Assembly (NCBI RefSeq): GCF_000227115.2
Contig: NC_016487.1
Location: 62,001-126,000 of the forward strand
DNA: 64,000 bases
Direction of reading: 5' to 3'
Source of the DNA: Naumovozyma dairenensis CBS 421
Lineage: Eukaryota; Ascomycota; Saccharomycetes; Saccharomycetales; Saccharomycetaceae
Shown here: positions 49,508 to 59,700 of the stretch, piece after piece
How the letters are laid out: each line of letters starts with the position of its first letter
Numbering within the stretch: the stretch's first letter is position 1
Notes under the pieces: generated by a model
The model's database searches: none
Told to the model about the DNA's origin: nothing
The model's input: the letters and a program-made list of their open reading frames with translations, nothing else
Position numbers and translations under genes: made by a program

Positions 49508-50650
49508 TCAGAGTACACTAACTAATTTTTCACCTGAATTCTTACCTTTTCTAATAATATCAATAATTTCAGGCATATCATCTAAACCATTATGGTAAAC
49601 ACGAACAGGCATATGATGGATACTACCATCAGCTAATCTTGGTGTAATAAATTTAATAAATTCAGTAATATCTCTTCTATAAATTGGATTTGCTGGGAAA
49701 TGAAAACTACCCATTTCCACTGGAAGACCATCGACTAAGTAGATTATAGTACCGATAATCTTTACATTATCCTTCCTATCTTTTTCCTTGATGTTTTCAA
49801 TATTTAAGAATACTAATTGCATTAATTTAACAGGAACTTTATCAGCTGCACATTTATAGACTTGTTGGATGGTTGTTTCATTGGAAACCGCATCTATTAA
49901 ATGCTGAATATTATTATATTTTGTCCTGATTTGTTCAACAACGTCTTCATCATGGTAATCAAAGGTATCATCCGCACCATAACTTTTCATTAATTCAAAA
50001 TGCTTTTTAGAGCAAACAACAATTATCTTGTTATAAGCATGTAATTTCTTAGCCAATTGAATCAATGATTGGCCAACACCGGTAGCACCACCCCAAATCA
50101 ATACGGGGAAAGCATGTTGTGGTTTTTCAGGTTGCCATTCTAATTTATTACCTAATTCATGAACCATGATGGCACCTGCCGTAGTCAATGAAAAGGGTAC
50201 AGAAGCAGCACCTTCAAAAGTTTTCACAGGACCTTCTTCCAAATGATCTTCCTCAGCATTCTTCAACAACCCTTCTGGAGCCTTGTAAGTAGTAGCAGAA
50301 TCCACCGCAACATATTCAGCAAATGCACCAGTGTGAGGTCTAAATTTAGATGCACCATGAATAAAAGAATAAACAATATCACCAACTTTGAATGGTTCTT
50401 CAGCGGTGTTAATGACATCGGACCCTAATTGAAGGATTTCACCGACAACGTCGCAACCTAAGATGGATCCTTCAGGTCCTAATTTCATATCAATATGTTT
50501 GAATTCGGATGTGTTACCTGCTACAGCAATTACTTTGATTAGCATACATCCATCCTCTAGGATGGGTATCTTGACGTCATTCTTTACTGCTGCATGGTCA
50601 CCTTCTATGACCACTGCTTTCATTTCTTTTGGTAAGCCCATCAATTGCAT
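49508..50650 (-). CDS. MDR-superfamily oxidoreductase, YNL134C/YCR102C/YLR460C family
   Basis: This 380-residue protein is a medium-chain dehydrogenase/reductase of the yeast YNL134C group, NADPH-dependent aldehyde reductase or quinone-reductase-like enzymes. The GroES-like N-terminal domain covers about residues 10-150 (ILGCDVVGEILQLGSDV). The Rossmann cofactor motif is IWGGATGVGQSLIQLAKKL near 188-206. The structural and catalytic zinc ligands of classical alcohol dehydrogenases are not evident. The start at 50650 is the first ATG; the later Met4 and Met10 are also possible. It does not belong to the conserved chromosome III gene order, so it was either gained here by translocation or lost from the S. 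cerevisiae position. Confidence 0.85.
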   Translation of the reverse strand: MQLMGLPKEMKAVVIEGDHAAVKNDVKIPILEDGCMLIKVIAVAGNTSEFKHIDMKLGPEGSILGCDVVGEILQLGSDVINTAEEPFKVGDIVYSFIHGASKFRPHTGAFAEYVAVDSATTYKAPEGLLKNAEEDHLEEGPVKTFEGAASVPFSLTTAGAIMVHELGNKLEWQPEKPQHAFPVLIWGGATGVGQSLIQLAKKLHAYNKIIVVCSKKHFELMKSYGADDTFDYHDEDVVEQIRTKYNNIQHLIDAVSNETTIQQVYKCAADKVPVKLMQLVFLNIENIKEKDRKDNVKIIGTIIYLVDGLPVEMGSFHFPANPIYRRDITEFIKFITPRLADGSIHHMPVRVYHNGLDDMPEIIDIIRKGKNSGEKLVSVL

Positions 50651-51540
50651 TTTTTATATAGTTTTCGGATGGTTGGGATGATTCAAGGCTATTAGATATA
50701 ATTGGTTGCTACTGGTTTTAGCTTGGTTTTTTCATTGATTACAAAGAAGAACAGCCGTCAGTAAAAATTCCACATGTCCCTCCCTTTTTATAATCGTAAA
50801 TCTATTATATCTATTGAAAATTGTCCGTGTAACGGCACCCCTTCGAAAACAAAAATGCGTCAAAAAAAAGGCATGCCCTTTGCCTCATATGGACGTAATT
50901 TCAAACATATCGTTAGATAAAATTTGCGTAAAGAAAGAATAAAAAATATGGATGTCAATAGTCTTGTGTGGAGTTACGTAATTGCATATACAGTAAAAAT
51001 TACAACAGTTTTATTGCGTGGGCTTAGTGGCCTTGATGCAATCTTGGAATTGTAGAGATTATGGACCACTAATACATCTCAATTAGTAGGAGAAGATATA
51101 TATTCAGTTTACCATTAAGATCTAAAATATATTGTTTACCGCTAATTTAAGTAAGTAAGTAAGTACGGCAGGAATTTCTATTGTTCGCCCCTCTGGGAAA
51201 ATGATCATTCACAAGCGAAAATACTGGAGATAATATTAAAAGGTTTGTTCAGGACCCTCCAATGAACTAACCCTTAATAATTAATCCCTTCTTTACACAA
51301 GCACTTTTATCTACTTCTTCCCCATATCTATTTTCACTGGCACTCGGTTTGGAAATTGTTGCGGCGTATAAAAGAGTGTCTGGGTCTGGGTACGAGTCTA
51401 GCTGGAAAGACAATTGAATATTTTGATCCGCGACATGACAAACGGATCGTTCCCTACTGTTCGTCAGGTCAGTTTGGAAACTGAAAATTGAAATTCATGG
51501 TGGGGGATATTGTCCAATGCCTAGAAAATCCCCGCGGTCC

Positions 51541-51631
51541 AGTTGGAATTGCAAAAGAGTCAAGTTGGAATTACAAAAAAATGCGTTGTACGGTTAGATG
51601 TTTTTACACCTCTAGTTGGAATTACAAAAAA
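51541..51631 (+). repeat. Three copies of an AGTTGGAATTACAAAA direct repeat
   Basis: Copies lie at 51541-51557 (with two differences), 51563-51580 and 51614-51631. They are unevenly spaced (22 and 51 bp) and confined to the IMG1 upstream region. Confidence 0.8.
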
Positions 51632-51670
51632 CCCAGCGAAGTGGTTTTTCAATGCATAGATAGGTTACCA

Positions 51671-51807
51671 GAAACAAAATAGAAACAGAGCAGAACCAAA
51701 TAGTCCGCTTGTGTCGCGCTAATTTCCAAAACCGCGGGTCGCCATTTTCTTATCTTGGTCCGCAAATGAATATGGGCTTTCGAAACAAAGTGGAAACAAA
51801 ACAGAAC
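51671..51807 (+). repeat. Pair of imperfect 26-bp direct repeats
   Basis: GAAACAAARTRGAAAC followed by ARARCAGAAC occurs at 51671-51696 and again at 51782-51807, 111 bp apart. Each copy itself contains GAAACA twice. Confidence 0.75.
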
Positions 51808-51962
51808 AGTGAAATCTCAAAGGAAAGTTACAGCTCCCCGTGTAGTACAAGTTTTAACTCGTATACAGGTAAGTTAATAAGATAGAATAAGATACAGTTT
51901 ACAGTTCCCTGTAGGTCGATAGAAGGAAATCACGCAACCAGTTTATCCATTAATATTCAATA

Positions 51963-52502
51963 ATGTGGAAAAGTATCATACCCAGGGTATCAACTAAAAG
52001 TAATACCATCTTTAATCGATGTTATCAATTGCCGGCCATCAATAGGAAAATTATACCGGTATATCCTCCTGTGGAACCTAGGTCGTACGCAAGCAAGGAT
52101 GGATCATTGTTAGATAAATTGGCGAAGCTAGATGTGGAAAATACATTGGATCCTCAAGGTTGGAGGCGAACTTTATTAGAGAAATCGTCGAAGAATAGTA
52201 TCAAAGCTGGTGATATAGTTAGGGTCACTTATGATTCCAAAAAATCTGATAATGATAATTTTGTTGGATATGTCTTATCTGTCGATAGGAAAAGGTTTAT
52301 ACAAGATAGTTCGTTATTGTTGAGAAATCAAATTGGTAAAACTTATGTGGAATTGAGAGTACCCTTGTTTTCTCCATTGATTGAAAGAATCGATCTATTA
52401 AGACAAAATAAAGGTCTTAGAAAGAGGAACAAGCATTATTATATCAGAAATACTAGATTGGATGTCCATGATTTGGAAGCTGGTTTAAGACGAAAGAAAT
52501 AA
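51963..52502 (+). CDS. IMG1: Mitochondrial large-subunit ribosomal protein bL19m (Img1)
   Basis: This 179-residue protein is the mitochondrial L19 homologue Img1. The N-terminus ([20 protein letters not shown]) is basic and Ser-rich without acidic residues, as in a presequence. The L19 fold begins near residue 78 ([16 protein letters not shown]), followed by [40 protein letters not shown] and a basic end (RRKK). S. cerevisiae Img1 has 169 residues. It neighbours BUD23 and RRT12 as in S. cerevisiae. Confidence 0.93.
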   Translation: MWKSIIPRVSTKSNTIFNRCYQLPAINRKIIPVYPPVEPRSYASKDGSLLDKLAKLDVENTLDPQGWRRTLLEKSSKNSIKAGDIVRVTYDSKKSDNDNFVGYVLSVDRKRFIQDSSLLLRNQIGKTYVELRVPLFSPLIERIDLLRQNKGLRKRNKHYYIRNTRLDVHDLEAGLRRKK

Positions 52503-52934
52503 GACTATCTTCCTCTCGTTGCTTTGGTCTGTTTTTTTTCTTGTGTCCTAAAAATGAAATTACATGTATATACAACTGTTAATATAATAATTACTATTAT
52601 TAAAAAGAAAAATAATAACCAAAATCACTTCTAATTAAGTATTGGTACGAAATATTATTGTTTTTTTCTGTATTTGACTAGCCCTTGTCAGCTCCGGTAT
52701 ACAGTTCTTCTCTATCAAACTTTGGTTTGGGAATTTGGCATATTTTTCTGGCACAAACACAAAAAGCGACACTAAAAAAAATGACGGACTATAAAAATGA
52801 ACAGCATAAACTAATAATTTATTAAAACTATAAAACATACCCAACTCCGTTACCTTCTTTTCGAATCAATCTAGCAAATACGATTACAAGGAAAAAGAAT
52901 CAATTTCCAGCTGCAAGACAATAAATAAAAAAAA
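52503..52934. other. RRT12 promoter region
   Basis: This 432-bp AT-rich spacer contains a match to the middle sporulation element; no ORF of significance. Confidence 0.6.
52756..52765 (+). promoter_or_regulatory. Middle sporulation element (Ndt80-type) upstream of RRT12
   Basis: AACACAAAAA fits the MSE consensus DNCRCAAAWD bound by Ndt80. It lies about 170 bp upstream of the start of a sporulation-associated protease gene, which is the expected place. Confidence 0.55.
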
Positions 52935-54386
52935 ATGAAATTCAGAATTTTACATTCAGTCATATTTGTTTTCCAATTGATTGAATTCACTGCTGCTCAT
53001 GAATATTTAGTAAGTTTAAAAAATTCCGATTCCATTCAAAGTTTCATGGATTCCACATACGCACATGGTCAATTAATGAAAGATTATTTACATGGTAAAA
53101 TTAGTAAAACGTTTTCATTCGGTTCTTTCCGAGGTCTTACTGTCAATTTAACTAAAGATGTTGTCAGTGCGATTAAAGAAAACCCATTAGTGGTTGATGT
53201 CGTGCCTAATATGAAAATACATGCATTTGATTATGATGATTTTGAAAATAATGATGGTTATGATGACATTAAACAACCTGAGGAATTATTTGATAAAAAT
53301 TCTTATCTTGTTAAAGTTCAAAATGGTGCACCAAGACATTTAGCAAGATTATCAAGAAGAATGCCCTTACCGTATGATTTCGATGATAAAGATGCTTATA
53401 ATGATTCATTAAGTTATTATTATAGTAAATGGCATCAAGGTACTGATGTCAATGCATATATTATTGATTCTGGGATTGATATCAATCAAGAAGAATTTGA
53501 GGGAAGAGCTACGCATGGGTTGGATCTTACGGGAGAAGGACCTGGTGATCGAAATGGTCATGGTACTCATGTGGCAGGACTTGTTGGATCCAAGACTTAT
53601 GGTGTTGCCAAAAATGTTACGTTAGTAGAAGTGAAAGCATTAGATCGTCAAGGTTCAGGAAGTTTAATCACAGTTATAAGCGCACTTGAATTTGTTGTAA
53701 ATCATTGTGGGAAATCAAAATCTAAAAAATGTGTGGCTAATTTAAGTTTAGGTGCATTTATGATGCCACTTTTAAATGAGGCAATTAAAGCTACTGTGGA
53801 TTCTGGTGTAGTTGTTGTTGTTGCTGCAGGTAATGGTAATATTGATGCATGTTGGTGTAGTCCTGCTTCTGAAAAATCAGCAATTACTGTGGGAGCATTT
53901 GATGATCGAATTGATACTATAGCAAAATTTAGTAATTGGGGGTCATGTGTTGATATTTTTGCTCCTGGGGTCGCCATTTCCTCTCTATCTATTAAAGATA
54001 ACCAAAAAAGTGTGGAATTTTCAGGTACTTCAATGGCTTCCCCCCAAGTTGCTGGTATTGTATCAATATTATTAGACCAAGGTGTTGAGAATGAAGATAT
54101 TAGGGATTATTTATTCGAATTAGCTACAGATGACGTTTTCCAAAAGAGAACATTATTATTTAAGCCACGCACACCGAATAGAATTACATTTAATGGTATT
54201 AGTAAGAAAGATGAAGATTTCGAAGATGGTATTTTCCCTGAGATTAATGTTGATGTTTTACTTGATGAATTACAAAACTATGTACCCAAAAAGAATTATG
54301 AAAAGATTGATAGTAGTGATGTCACTATTCCAATGGGTAGTATTAATGTTCATAAGAGAAAAAGAGAAGTTTTAGAATCCTTGTGA
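52935..54386 (+). CDS. RRT12: Subtilisin-like protease, spore-wall type (Rrt12)
   Basis: This 483-residue secreted subtilase corresponds to S. cerevisiae Rrt12 (491), which is needed for the dityrosine layer of the spore wall. A signal peptide covers residues 1 to about 21. An I9-type inhibitory propeptide follows (EYLVSLKNSDSIQSF...). The catalytic triad is Asp178 in IIDSGID, His209 in NGHGTHVAG and Ser366 in SGTSMASP, with the oxyanion asparagine at Asn300 in AAGNGN. A C-terminal extension of about 90 residues, acidic then basic, follows the catalytic domain. All catalytic residues are intact. Confidence 0.93.
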   Translation: MKFRILHSVIFVFQLIEFTAAHEYLVSLKNSDSIQSFMDSTYAHGQLMKDYLHGKISKTFSFGSFRGLTVNLTKDVVSAIKENPLVVDVVPNMKIHAFDYDDFENNDGYDDIKQPEELFDKNSYLVKVQNGAPRHLARLSRRMPLPYDFDDKDAYNDSLSYYYSKWHQGTDVNAYIIDSGIDINQEEFEGRATHGLDLTGEGPGDRNGHGTHVAGLVGSKTYGVAKNVTLVEVKALDRQGSGSLITVISALEFVVNHCGKSKSKKCVANLSLGAFMMPLLNEAIKATVDSGVVVVVAAGNGNIDACWCSPASEKSAITVGAFDDRIDTIAKFSNWGSCVDIFAPGVAISSLSIKDNQKSVEFSGTSMASPQVAGIVSILLDQGVENEDIRDYLFELATDDVFQKRTLLFKPRTPNRITFNGISKKDEDFEDGIFPEINVDVLLDELQNYVPKKNYEKIDSSDVTIPMGSINVHKRKREVLESL

Positions 54387-54965
54387 ATATGTCACAATAT
54401 TTATTTCATATTTGTTTTTATCGACTAAATCTTATTAAAGCTAGTATATGTATTTTTACTATGCTATTACATTTTTCATAATATTCACTTGAACAACTGT
54501 GAAGTTCTTTTCCTCGGTATTATTTATTTTTAAAATATATATTTTCCCGTCTTGTGTGAAACCTGTATGTTCGAAGTTTAAAAAATAAACATTTAGTTAA
54601 ATACGTTAACTTGTCACATTTTAAATGAACCTTAAAAAACACGCCTCAGTCAAAAAAGTTATTGAAGATTATCCTATACATCAACTACACTAATTAAAAA
54701 CATATTATATTACACCACCAAGTATAGTTTTGAAAATAGTAAAGTAACCAATCAATAAACGACTGAAGATATATTCTTCCAAAGGATTCTAATATGGCAA
54801 GAAATAATGATAACATCATTCATTACCGTGGCAATATATTTCCATTTAGGCCCGCTTATAATTCATTAGTGGTAGTAATGATAGTTTCTTGGCCATAGAT
54901 AGGACACATAGCTCGGAGTGTTGTGTTGGGTCCAACAGAATTTAATCGGGTTAAGAATGAATTCC

Positions 54966-55080
54966 TGAGGGGCCGCGCCGAGGCGGCGTTGAGAGTAGGG
55001 GCAAGTAATGGAGTGAGAGAAAATGGAGGGAGTTGGAATTCAAGGGCGACCAAGAGGGCGGGAAGGGGAGCTCGGCGGCA
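54966..55080. other. GC-rich, purine-biased island
   Basis: This stretch of about 115 bp is strikingly GC-rich for the window, with G strongly favoured on the + strand. It includes a small GC hairpin (GCCGC 54972-54976 with GCGGC 54983-54987). Neither strand gives a convincing ORF. Confidence 0.6.
55072..55079 (-). promoter_or_regulatory. Ume6/URS1-type core
   Basis: TCGGCGGC is the complement of GCCGCCGA, the core of URS1 (TAGCCGCCGA). It lies about 1.6 kb before the ACC1 ATG and 690 bp past RRT12. The target is uncertain. Confidence 0.4.
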
Positions 55081-55276
55081 AAGATATGCACAATGATGTA
55101 ACTGTTAAGTAACGACGTGAAAGGTCTCGAACACATAGACTACGCATTTATGGATAGCTTAGTGTGTGCAACCAAGAAGTCATATATACCTGGTGTTTGA
55201 ATTGGAGCAGTGGGTTGAGAAAGGAGTTGTGAGGTTTGAAGTTTGGAGCACCTACAGTCCTTCTTCTTGGATATAC

Positions 55277-55298
55277 ATATATATATATATATATATAT
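55277..55298. repeat. (AT)n microsatellite
   Basis: A perfect alternating A/T run of about 22 bases lies within the ACC1 upstream region. Confidence 0.9.
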
Positions 55299-55843
55299 GC
55301 AGCTGAGATATATCGTCAATCCGGTATTGCTAAGATACTTTATTTCTCTAAGTGAAGCAAGAAACTAAGGCAACAAGCTATATATTTTTGCATAGAGTAT
55401 GTATACTGCCTACTAGGGAGACTATTTAGAACAAACAAACAAAAAGTGAGAGTACAGGAAATATAATTATGAGGATTGCATTACAGAAATTGGAATTAAC
55501 AGTTTGGTAATGGATTATTGCAAGCACAGACTAAGAGATCAGAGATAAGTTTTTTTCTATTGCACATGAAGAGACATCCCAATGTATCAAATAGTTGCTT
55601 CTTTCTGCTGGGACTGTAAGTAAGATAATGAACTGAGAATTACCATATGTTCTTATTATCTTCTTTACCTATAGGAACTGTTCTAAATTTACAGTGCGGG
55701 TGGCTGTTCGCACAGGTTTCAACAAAATCGCGAGAGTGAGTGAACTGGGATTGGGACTGGAACTTTTGTCGAGTTTCAGTAGAGCGCAGCGCTATGCGGC
55801 AAGTTGAATTTGAAGTTTTCGTGTCCCTGGTAAAGAGTTTCAA

Positions 55844-55853
55844 CATGTGAAAA
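55844..55853 (+). promoter_or_regulatory. Inositol/choline-responsive element (Ino2/Ino4 type) upstream of ACC1
   Basis: CATGTGAAAA differs at one base from the ICRE/UAS-INO consensus CATGTGAAAT. Lipid biosynthesis genes including ACC1 are Ino2/Ino4 targets in S. cerevisiae. Here it lies about 860 bp before the ATG. Confidence 0.55.
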
Positions 55854-56380
55854 ATTTAGTTAGTCAACGTTGTTGGCAAAACAGACCTGTTGGAACTTGG
55901 TCCCTCTTGGATACAATCGAGAAATCGGTCGATCGAGAAATCAATCAAGCAATCAATTAATCGTTCAATCAATTAAATTTACCTGCGTTGTTTCCTCTTG
56001 GTTGCTATATTCACGTTTAACAATTGGTCTTTCTTTTCATTGTTTCAATAGTAAGCAACAGAATATCTTCACTCATTACGGTCTGGAACAACTAATCCAA
56101 AATCAATTAGCAGTTATTGATTAACTACTTTTCTATTCACTTCATTTATTTTTGGTCTACCTGTATCCTTCTAGCCAAACTCGTGAATGCAAAAACTAGT
56201 TCGTTATTAAATCAGATTATAACATTACCAATAGTAATAATAATAATAACAGTGATCAATAACAAATTCTAAGGTAATCCATCTCTTCGAAAAGTTATAT
56301 ATATTTTTGCTTGTTTGTTTATCTTATATTTATATTCTCCAAATTTCAAGAAAGAATTCAAGAATCCCAAAATAAACTAA

Positions 56381-56701
56381 CAAAAAATAAGAATTATAAC
56401 AATTTCACATTTCATTTTGAATATTTATAGGCGTTCGTTAATAATCAATATACCATCGTTAAGTGTCCGTTCATTCTTAGCAAAAGCACCGAAGTTATTA
56501 TTATCATCATTCTCGTCACCATCATTATTAGTATATTATTATCAGAACCAGAAAAGAAACTTATCACTAGTATATGAATCAACCAAGAATTCTTCTCAAT
56601 TGAATAATACTAATACTAATAATAATAATAATCAAAACAAGAAAATATTTATAAACACACACAACAAATACAAGAACAATAATAATAATACTATCACAAA
56701 A
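56381..56701 (+). other. ATG-less open frame fused to ACC1: probable mitochondrial presequence from a non-AUG start
   Basis: The frame of ACC1 is open from the codon after TAA at 56378-56380 to the first ATG at 56702, which is 107 codons with no in-frame ATG. The peptide from about TTG 56417 reads NIYRRSLIIN..., then VRSFLAKAPKLLLSSF and YYYQNQKRNLSLVYES. It is rich in Arg, Lys, Ser and Leu, with no acidic residue for about 50 positions, which is the signature of a mitochondrial targeting sequence. An Asn-rich linker joins it to Acc1. Possible near-cognate starts include ATT at 56393, 56402 and 56414, ATA at 56387 and TTG at 56417. A 9-codon out-of-frame uORF (ATG 56574) lies inside. Confidence 0.75.
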
Positions 56702-59700
56702 ATGAGTGAAGAAAACTTATTCGAAGAAACATCTCCAAAACAAGCATACGAAATAACAGACTATTCGTCAAAACACTCAAAACTACCATCCCATTTCAGA
56801 GGTCTGAACACAATAGATATAGCTGAAGAATCTCCCTTAAAAGAATTCGTAAAATCTCACGGTGGTCACACAGTTATCTCTAAGATATTAATCGCAAACA
56901 ATGGTATTGCTGCCGTAAAGGAAATTCGTTCAGTCAGAAAATGGGCCTATGAAACCTTTGGTGATGATAGAACTATTCAATTCGTAGCGATGGCTACTCC
57001 AGAAGATTTGGAAGCTAACGCGGAATATATTAGAATGGCTGATCAATATGTGGAGGTACCAGGTGGAACCAATAATAATAATTACGCTAATGTAGATCTT
57101 ATTGTAGATATCGCTGAAAGAGCTAACGTAGATGCCGTGTGGGCTGGTTGGGGTCATGCTTCAGAAAACCCTCATTTACCTGAAAAATTAGCTAAATCGA
57201 AGAGGAAAGTTGTATTCATTGGACCTCCTGGAAGTGCTATGAGATCACTGGGGGATAAAATATCTTCAACTATCGTTGCTCAGTCTGCGAATGTTCCTTG
57301 TATTCCATGGTCTGGAACTGGGATCAATACTGTTAAAGTTGATAAAGAAACTGGGTTAGTCTCCGTTCCTGATGATGTTTATCAAGAAGGTTGTTGTTCA
57401 TCACCAGAAGATGGTCTAGTTAAAGCTAAAAAAATTGGATTCCCCGTTATGATCAAAGCTTCAGAAGGTGGTGGTGGTAAAGGTATTAGACAAGTGGAAC
57501 GTGAAGAGGATTTTATCCCATTATATCATCAAGCTGCAAATGAAATACCCGGATCTCCAATATTTATTATGAAATTGGCTGGGAAGGCTCGTCATTTGGA
57601 AGTTCAATTATTAGCTGATCAATATGGTAATAATATTTCATTGTTTGGTCGTGATTGTTCCGTACAAAGACGTCATCAAAAAATTATTGAAGAAGCTCCT
57701 GTAACTATTGCTCCTCCAGAGATTTTCGCTCAAATGGAAAAATCTGCTGTAAGATTAGGTCAATTAGTCGGTTACGTTTCTGCTGGTACAGTAGAGTATT
57801 TATATTCTCATGATGAACAAAAATTCTATTTCTTAGAATTAAATCCAAGATTACAAGTGGAACATCCAACCACTGAAATGGTCACTGGTGTTAATTTACC
57901 TGCTTCACAATTACAAATCGCAATGGGTATCCCGATGCATAGAATTAGTGATATCAGAGTTTATTATGGGATGAATCCACATAGTTCATCTGAAATTGAT
58001 TTCGAATTCAAAACTGAAAAGGCATTGAAAACCCAAAGAAAACCTGTTCCAAAGGGTCATTGCACAGCCTGTCGTATCACTTCTGAAGATCCAAATGAAG
58101 GGTTTAAACCATCTGGTGGTTCATTACATGAATTGAATTTCCGTTCTTCTTCCAATGTATGGGGTTACTTCTCAGTTGGTAACAACGGTGGTATTCATTC
58201 TTTCTCTGACTCTCAATTCGGTCATATCTTCGCATTCGGTGAAAATAGACAAGCTTCAAGAAAACATATGGTCGTTGCCTTAAAGGAATTATCAATTAGG
58301 GGTGATTTTAGAACTACAGTGGAATATTTAATTAAATTATTAGAAACTGAAGATTTTGAAGATAACACTATTACCACAGGTTGGTTAGATGATTTAATTT
58401 CTCATAAAATGACTGCAGAAAAACCTGATGAAACTTTGGCTGTCATTTGTGGTGCTACAACTCAAGCTTTCATTAATTCTGAAAAATCTCGTCAAAAATA
58501 CATTGACGATTTGAAAAGAGGTCAAGTTCCATCAAAATCTTGCCTAAAGACAATGTTCCCAGTAGAGTTTATTCATGAAGGTAAGAGATATAAGTTTACC
58601 GTGGCAAAATCTGCTAATGATCGCTATACATTATTTATAAATGGTTCCAAATGTGAAGTTCGCGCACGTAAACTCTCAGACGGTGGATTGTTGATAGCAT
58701 TAGGTGGTAAATCACATACAATTTACTGGAAACAAGAAGTTTCCGCTACAAGATTATCTGTCGATTCAATGACTACCCTTTTAGAAGTAGAAAATGATCC
58801 AACACAATTGCGTACACCATCCCCAGGTAAATTGGTCAAATTCTTAGTTGAAAATGGTGATCATATTAAAGCAGGCCAACCTTATGCTGAAATTGAAGTT
58901 ATGAAAATGCAAATGCCATTAGTGGCACAAGAAAGTGGTGTAGTTCAATTACTAAAACAACCAGGATCTACAATTGTTGCTGGTGATATCATCGCTATAT
59001 TAACTTTAGATGATCCATCTAAGGTGAAACATGCTTTACCATTTGAAGGTTTATTACCTGATTTCGGTTCCCCAGTTGTTGAAGGTACTAAACCTGCTTA
59101 TAAATTTCAATCTTTAGTTACAACTCTGGAAAACATTTTACAAGGTTACGATAATCAAGTCATCATGAACGCATCTTTGCAGCAATTAATAGAAGTCTTA
59201 AGAGATCCAAAATTACCATATTCTGAATGGAAGTTACAAATTTCTGCGTTACATTCCAGGTTACCAGTTGATTTGGATGAGAAATTAAGCGAATTAGTCG
59301 ATCGATCTGCCAAACGTAGTGCTGTTTTCCCGGCCAAACAAATTGCAAAAATGCTAGACAATGCTGTTAAACAACCAGATACTGACGCTCAATTACTATC
59401 CACTTTGGAACCATTACTTGACATTACAAGAAGATATACAGATGGTATTGAAGCTCATGAACATTCCGTCTTCGTTAATTTCTTGGAAGAGTACTACGAT
59501 GTCGAAAAGTTATTCAGCTCTGCAAACTCCCGTGAAGAATCTGTGATTTTGAAGTTACGTGATGAAAACATTGATAACTTAGATAAGGTCGCCTTAATAG
59601 TCTTATCCCACGCTAAAGTTTCTGCTAAGAATAACTTGATTTTGGCAATATTAAAACATTACCAACCACTATGCAAGCTTTCATCTCATGTTGCACATAT

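Larger units (their letters stand above)
50651..51962. other. Divergent promoter region between the MDR reductase and IMG1
   Basis: This 1.3-kb region has no convincing ORF. It carries two small families of direct repeats (51541-51631 and 51671/51782) and a GC-rich patch. A 62-codon ATG frame at 51497-51682 merely translates the repeats. Confidence 0.55.
54387..56380. other. 2.0-kb region between RRT12 and ACC1
   Basis: No convincing ORF. The region contains a locally GC-rich, purine-biased island (54966-55080), a TA microsatellite, an Ume6-type URS1 core and an ICRE-like element. In S. cerevisiae other genes (PER1, YCR043C) follow RRT12 on chromosome III. Their absence here marks the junction where the gene order switches to ACC1. 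Confidence 0.55.

Noticed and set aside
51497..51682. 62-codon ORF upstream of IMG1 with a repeated SSWNYKK peptide
   Set aside because: The peptide repeat is just the translated DNA repeat; the third DNA copy falls in another frame, and there is no family resemblance.
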